From NCBI GenBank assembly GCA_937951695.1, contig CALFBL010000323.1, positions 1 to 6,722 of the forward strand: 6,722 nt of DNA, written 5' to 3'. Of this stretch, positions 6,018 to 6,722 are shown one piece after another. The notes beneath the pieces are model-generated. The model was not told the DNA's origin. It saw nothing but the letters and a program-made list of their open reading frames with translations, and searched no databases. The DNA comes from an uncultured Granulosicoccaceae bacterium. GTDB lineage: Bacteria; Pseudomonadota; Gammaproteobacteria; Granulosicoccales; Granulosicoccaceae. Numbering within the stretch: the first letter of the stretch is position 1; every line of letters begins with the position of its first letter. The position numbers were made by a program, and so were the translations under genes.

Positions 6018-6023
6018 TACAAT
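6018..6023 (+). promoter_or_regulatory. Candidate -10 element for tRNA-Leu and tig
   Basis: TACAAT (6018-6023) matches five of six -10 consensus bases, 24 nt before tRNA-Leu, so a start near 6030 would give a short precursor leader. No good -35 stands 16-18 nt upstream: TTGAAA at 6000-6005 is only 12 nt away. It may be a weak or activator-dependent promoter, or chance. Confidence 0.35.
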
Positions 6024-6047
6024 TGAGCCGGTAATGCATTAACCCTT

Positions 6048-6133
<86 letters not shown>

Positions 6134-6156
6134 TCACTAAACACGACAATTAAATC

Positions 6157-6722
6157 ATGCAAGTATCTGTGGAAACCATCGAGGGTCTCGGTCGTAAGAT
6201 GACCATTGAGCTGCCCCAAACTGAAATCGACAGCAAGATCGCAGAGCGACTGCAGTCGATCAGTAAGACCGCTCGAATAAACGGCTTTCGTCCAGGCAAA
6301 GTGCCGATGAAAGTCGTCAAAAATCGCTTTGAGCCCCAAGTGAAAGGAGAAGTGCTGGGCGCTATGATCAACGATTCGTTTTACAAGGCGGTGAAGCAAG
6401 AAGCGTTGCGTCCAGCAGGTCAGCCTGAAATCAATCCTGTGGAGGGCGCTGAGGAGCAAAGCGAAGGGTTCAGCTACGAGGCCACTTTCGAGGTGTACCC
6501 GGAATTCGATCCTGTCTTCAACGAATCGCTGAAGATCAAACGCTCAGTCGTCGACATTCAGCCCTCTGACGTGGATGAAATGGTTCAAAAACTCCTTGAG
6601 CAGCGCACAGAGTTCAACGTCGTCGATCGCGCGGCTGTCGATGGTGATCAAATTGTCATCGATTTCACCGGACGAATGGACGGGGAAGAGTTCGAAGGGG
6701 GTAAGGCGGAGAAAGCGCCGCT
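6157..6722 (+). CDS. tig: Trigger factor, ribosome-associated chaperone (5' part only)
   Basis: Trigger factor is the first chaperone to meet nascent chains; it docks at the ribosomal exit tunnel beside protein L23. 188 codons are present before the window ends. From ATG 6157 the protein starts MQVSVETIEGLGRKM and carries the ribosome-binding signature GFRPGKVP at residues 43-50 in the N-terminal domain. A linker follows, then the beginning of the FKBP-type peptidyl-prolyl isomerase domain (about residue 165 on, VIDFTGRMDGEEFEGG). The remaining PPIase and C-terminal substrate arms lie outside the window. No Shine-Dalgarno is visible in the 23-nt AT-rich stretch after tRNA-Leu. clpP and clpX commonly follow tig, but that is not visible here. 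Confidence 0.97.
   Translation, partial: MQVSVETIEGLGRKMTIELPQTEIDSKIAERLQSISKTARINGFRPGKVPMKVVKNRFEPQVKGEVLGAMINDSFYKAVKQEALRPAGQPEINPVEGAEEQSEGFSYEATFEVYPEFDPVFNESLKIKRSVVDIQPSDVDEMVQKLLEQRTEFNVVDRAAVDGDQIVIDFTGRMDGEEFEGGKAEKAP

Overview
The window holds a nearly complete housekeeping ISC iron-sulfur cluster operon, then a four-gene tRNA cluster, then the start of the trigger factor gene. Every complete protein is close in length and motif content to the Escherichia coli Isc protein of the same name. Together with the order iscR-iscS-iscU-iscA-hscB-hscA-fdx-iscX, this points to a gammaproteobacterium with a chromosome of moderate G+C content. The genus cannot be named from the sequence alone. 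The tRNA-Pro-Arg-His-Leu then tig arrangement is, from memory, familiar in Pseudomonas-like lineages. Having it directly after iscX is a junction I cannot place.

Layout: all genes are on the + strand. Positions 1-215 are the 3' part of iscR, the [2Fe-2S] repressor of the operon; its own promoter lies outside the window. Then come iscS (276-1499, cysteine desulfurase), iscU (1556-1948, scaffold), iscA (2005-2328, A-type carrier), hscB (2379-2912, J-domain co-chaperone), hscA (2971-4872, Hsp70 chaperone), fdx (4876-5214, [2Fe-2S] ferredoxin) and iscX (5248-5442). tRNA-Pro(UGG), tRNA-Arg(UCU), tRNA-His(GUG) and tRNA-Leu(UAG) occupy 5474-6133 with spacers of 56, 117 and 170 nt. tig begins at 6157 and runs off the right edge.

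How they work together: IscS takes sulfur from cysteine and passes it to IscU. Ferredoxin supplies electrons. IscX tunes IscS and may supply iron. HscA and HscB release the cluster from IscU, whose LPPVK chaperone-recognition motif is intact. IscA is an alternative carrier, and IscR senses cluster supply. All catalytic and ligand residues that I can place are present.

I see no undescribed system. The points worth a second look are regulatory or structural: a probable tRNA promoter whose -35 element lies inside the iscX coding end; a 23-nt tRNA-Leu/tig spacer with no Shine-Dalgarno sequence; small inverted repeats in three spacers; short tandem repeats; two long G tracts in hscA; and a Cys-Ala-His-Lys PLP-lysine motif in IscS. 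No stretch longer than 300 bases lacks a gene.
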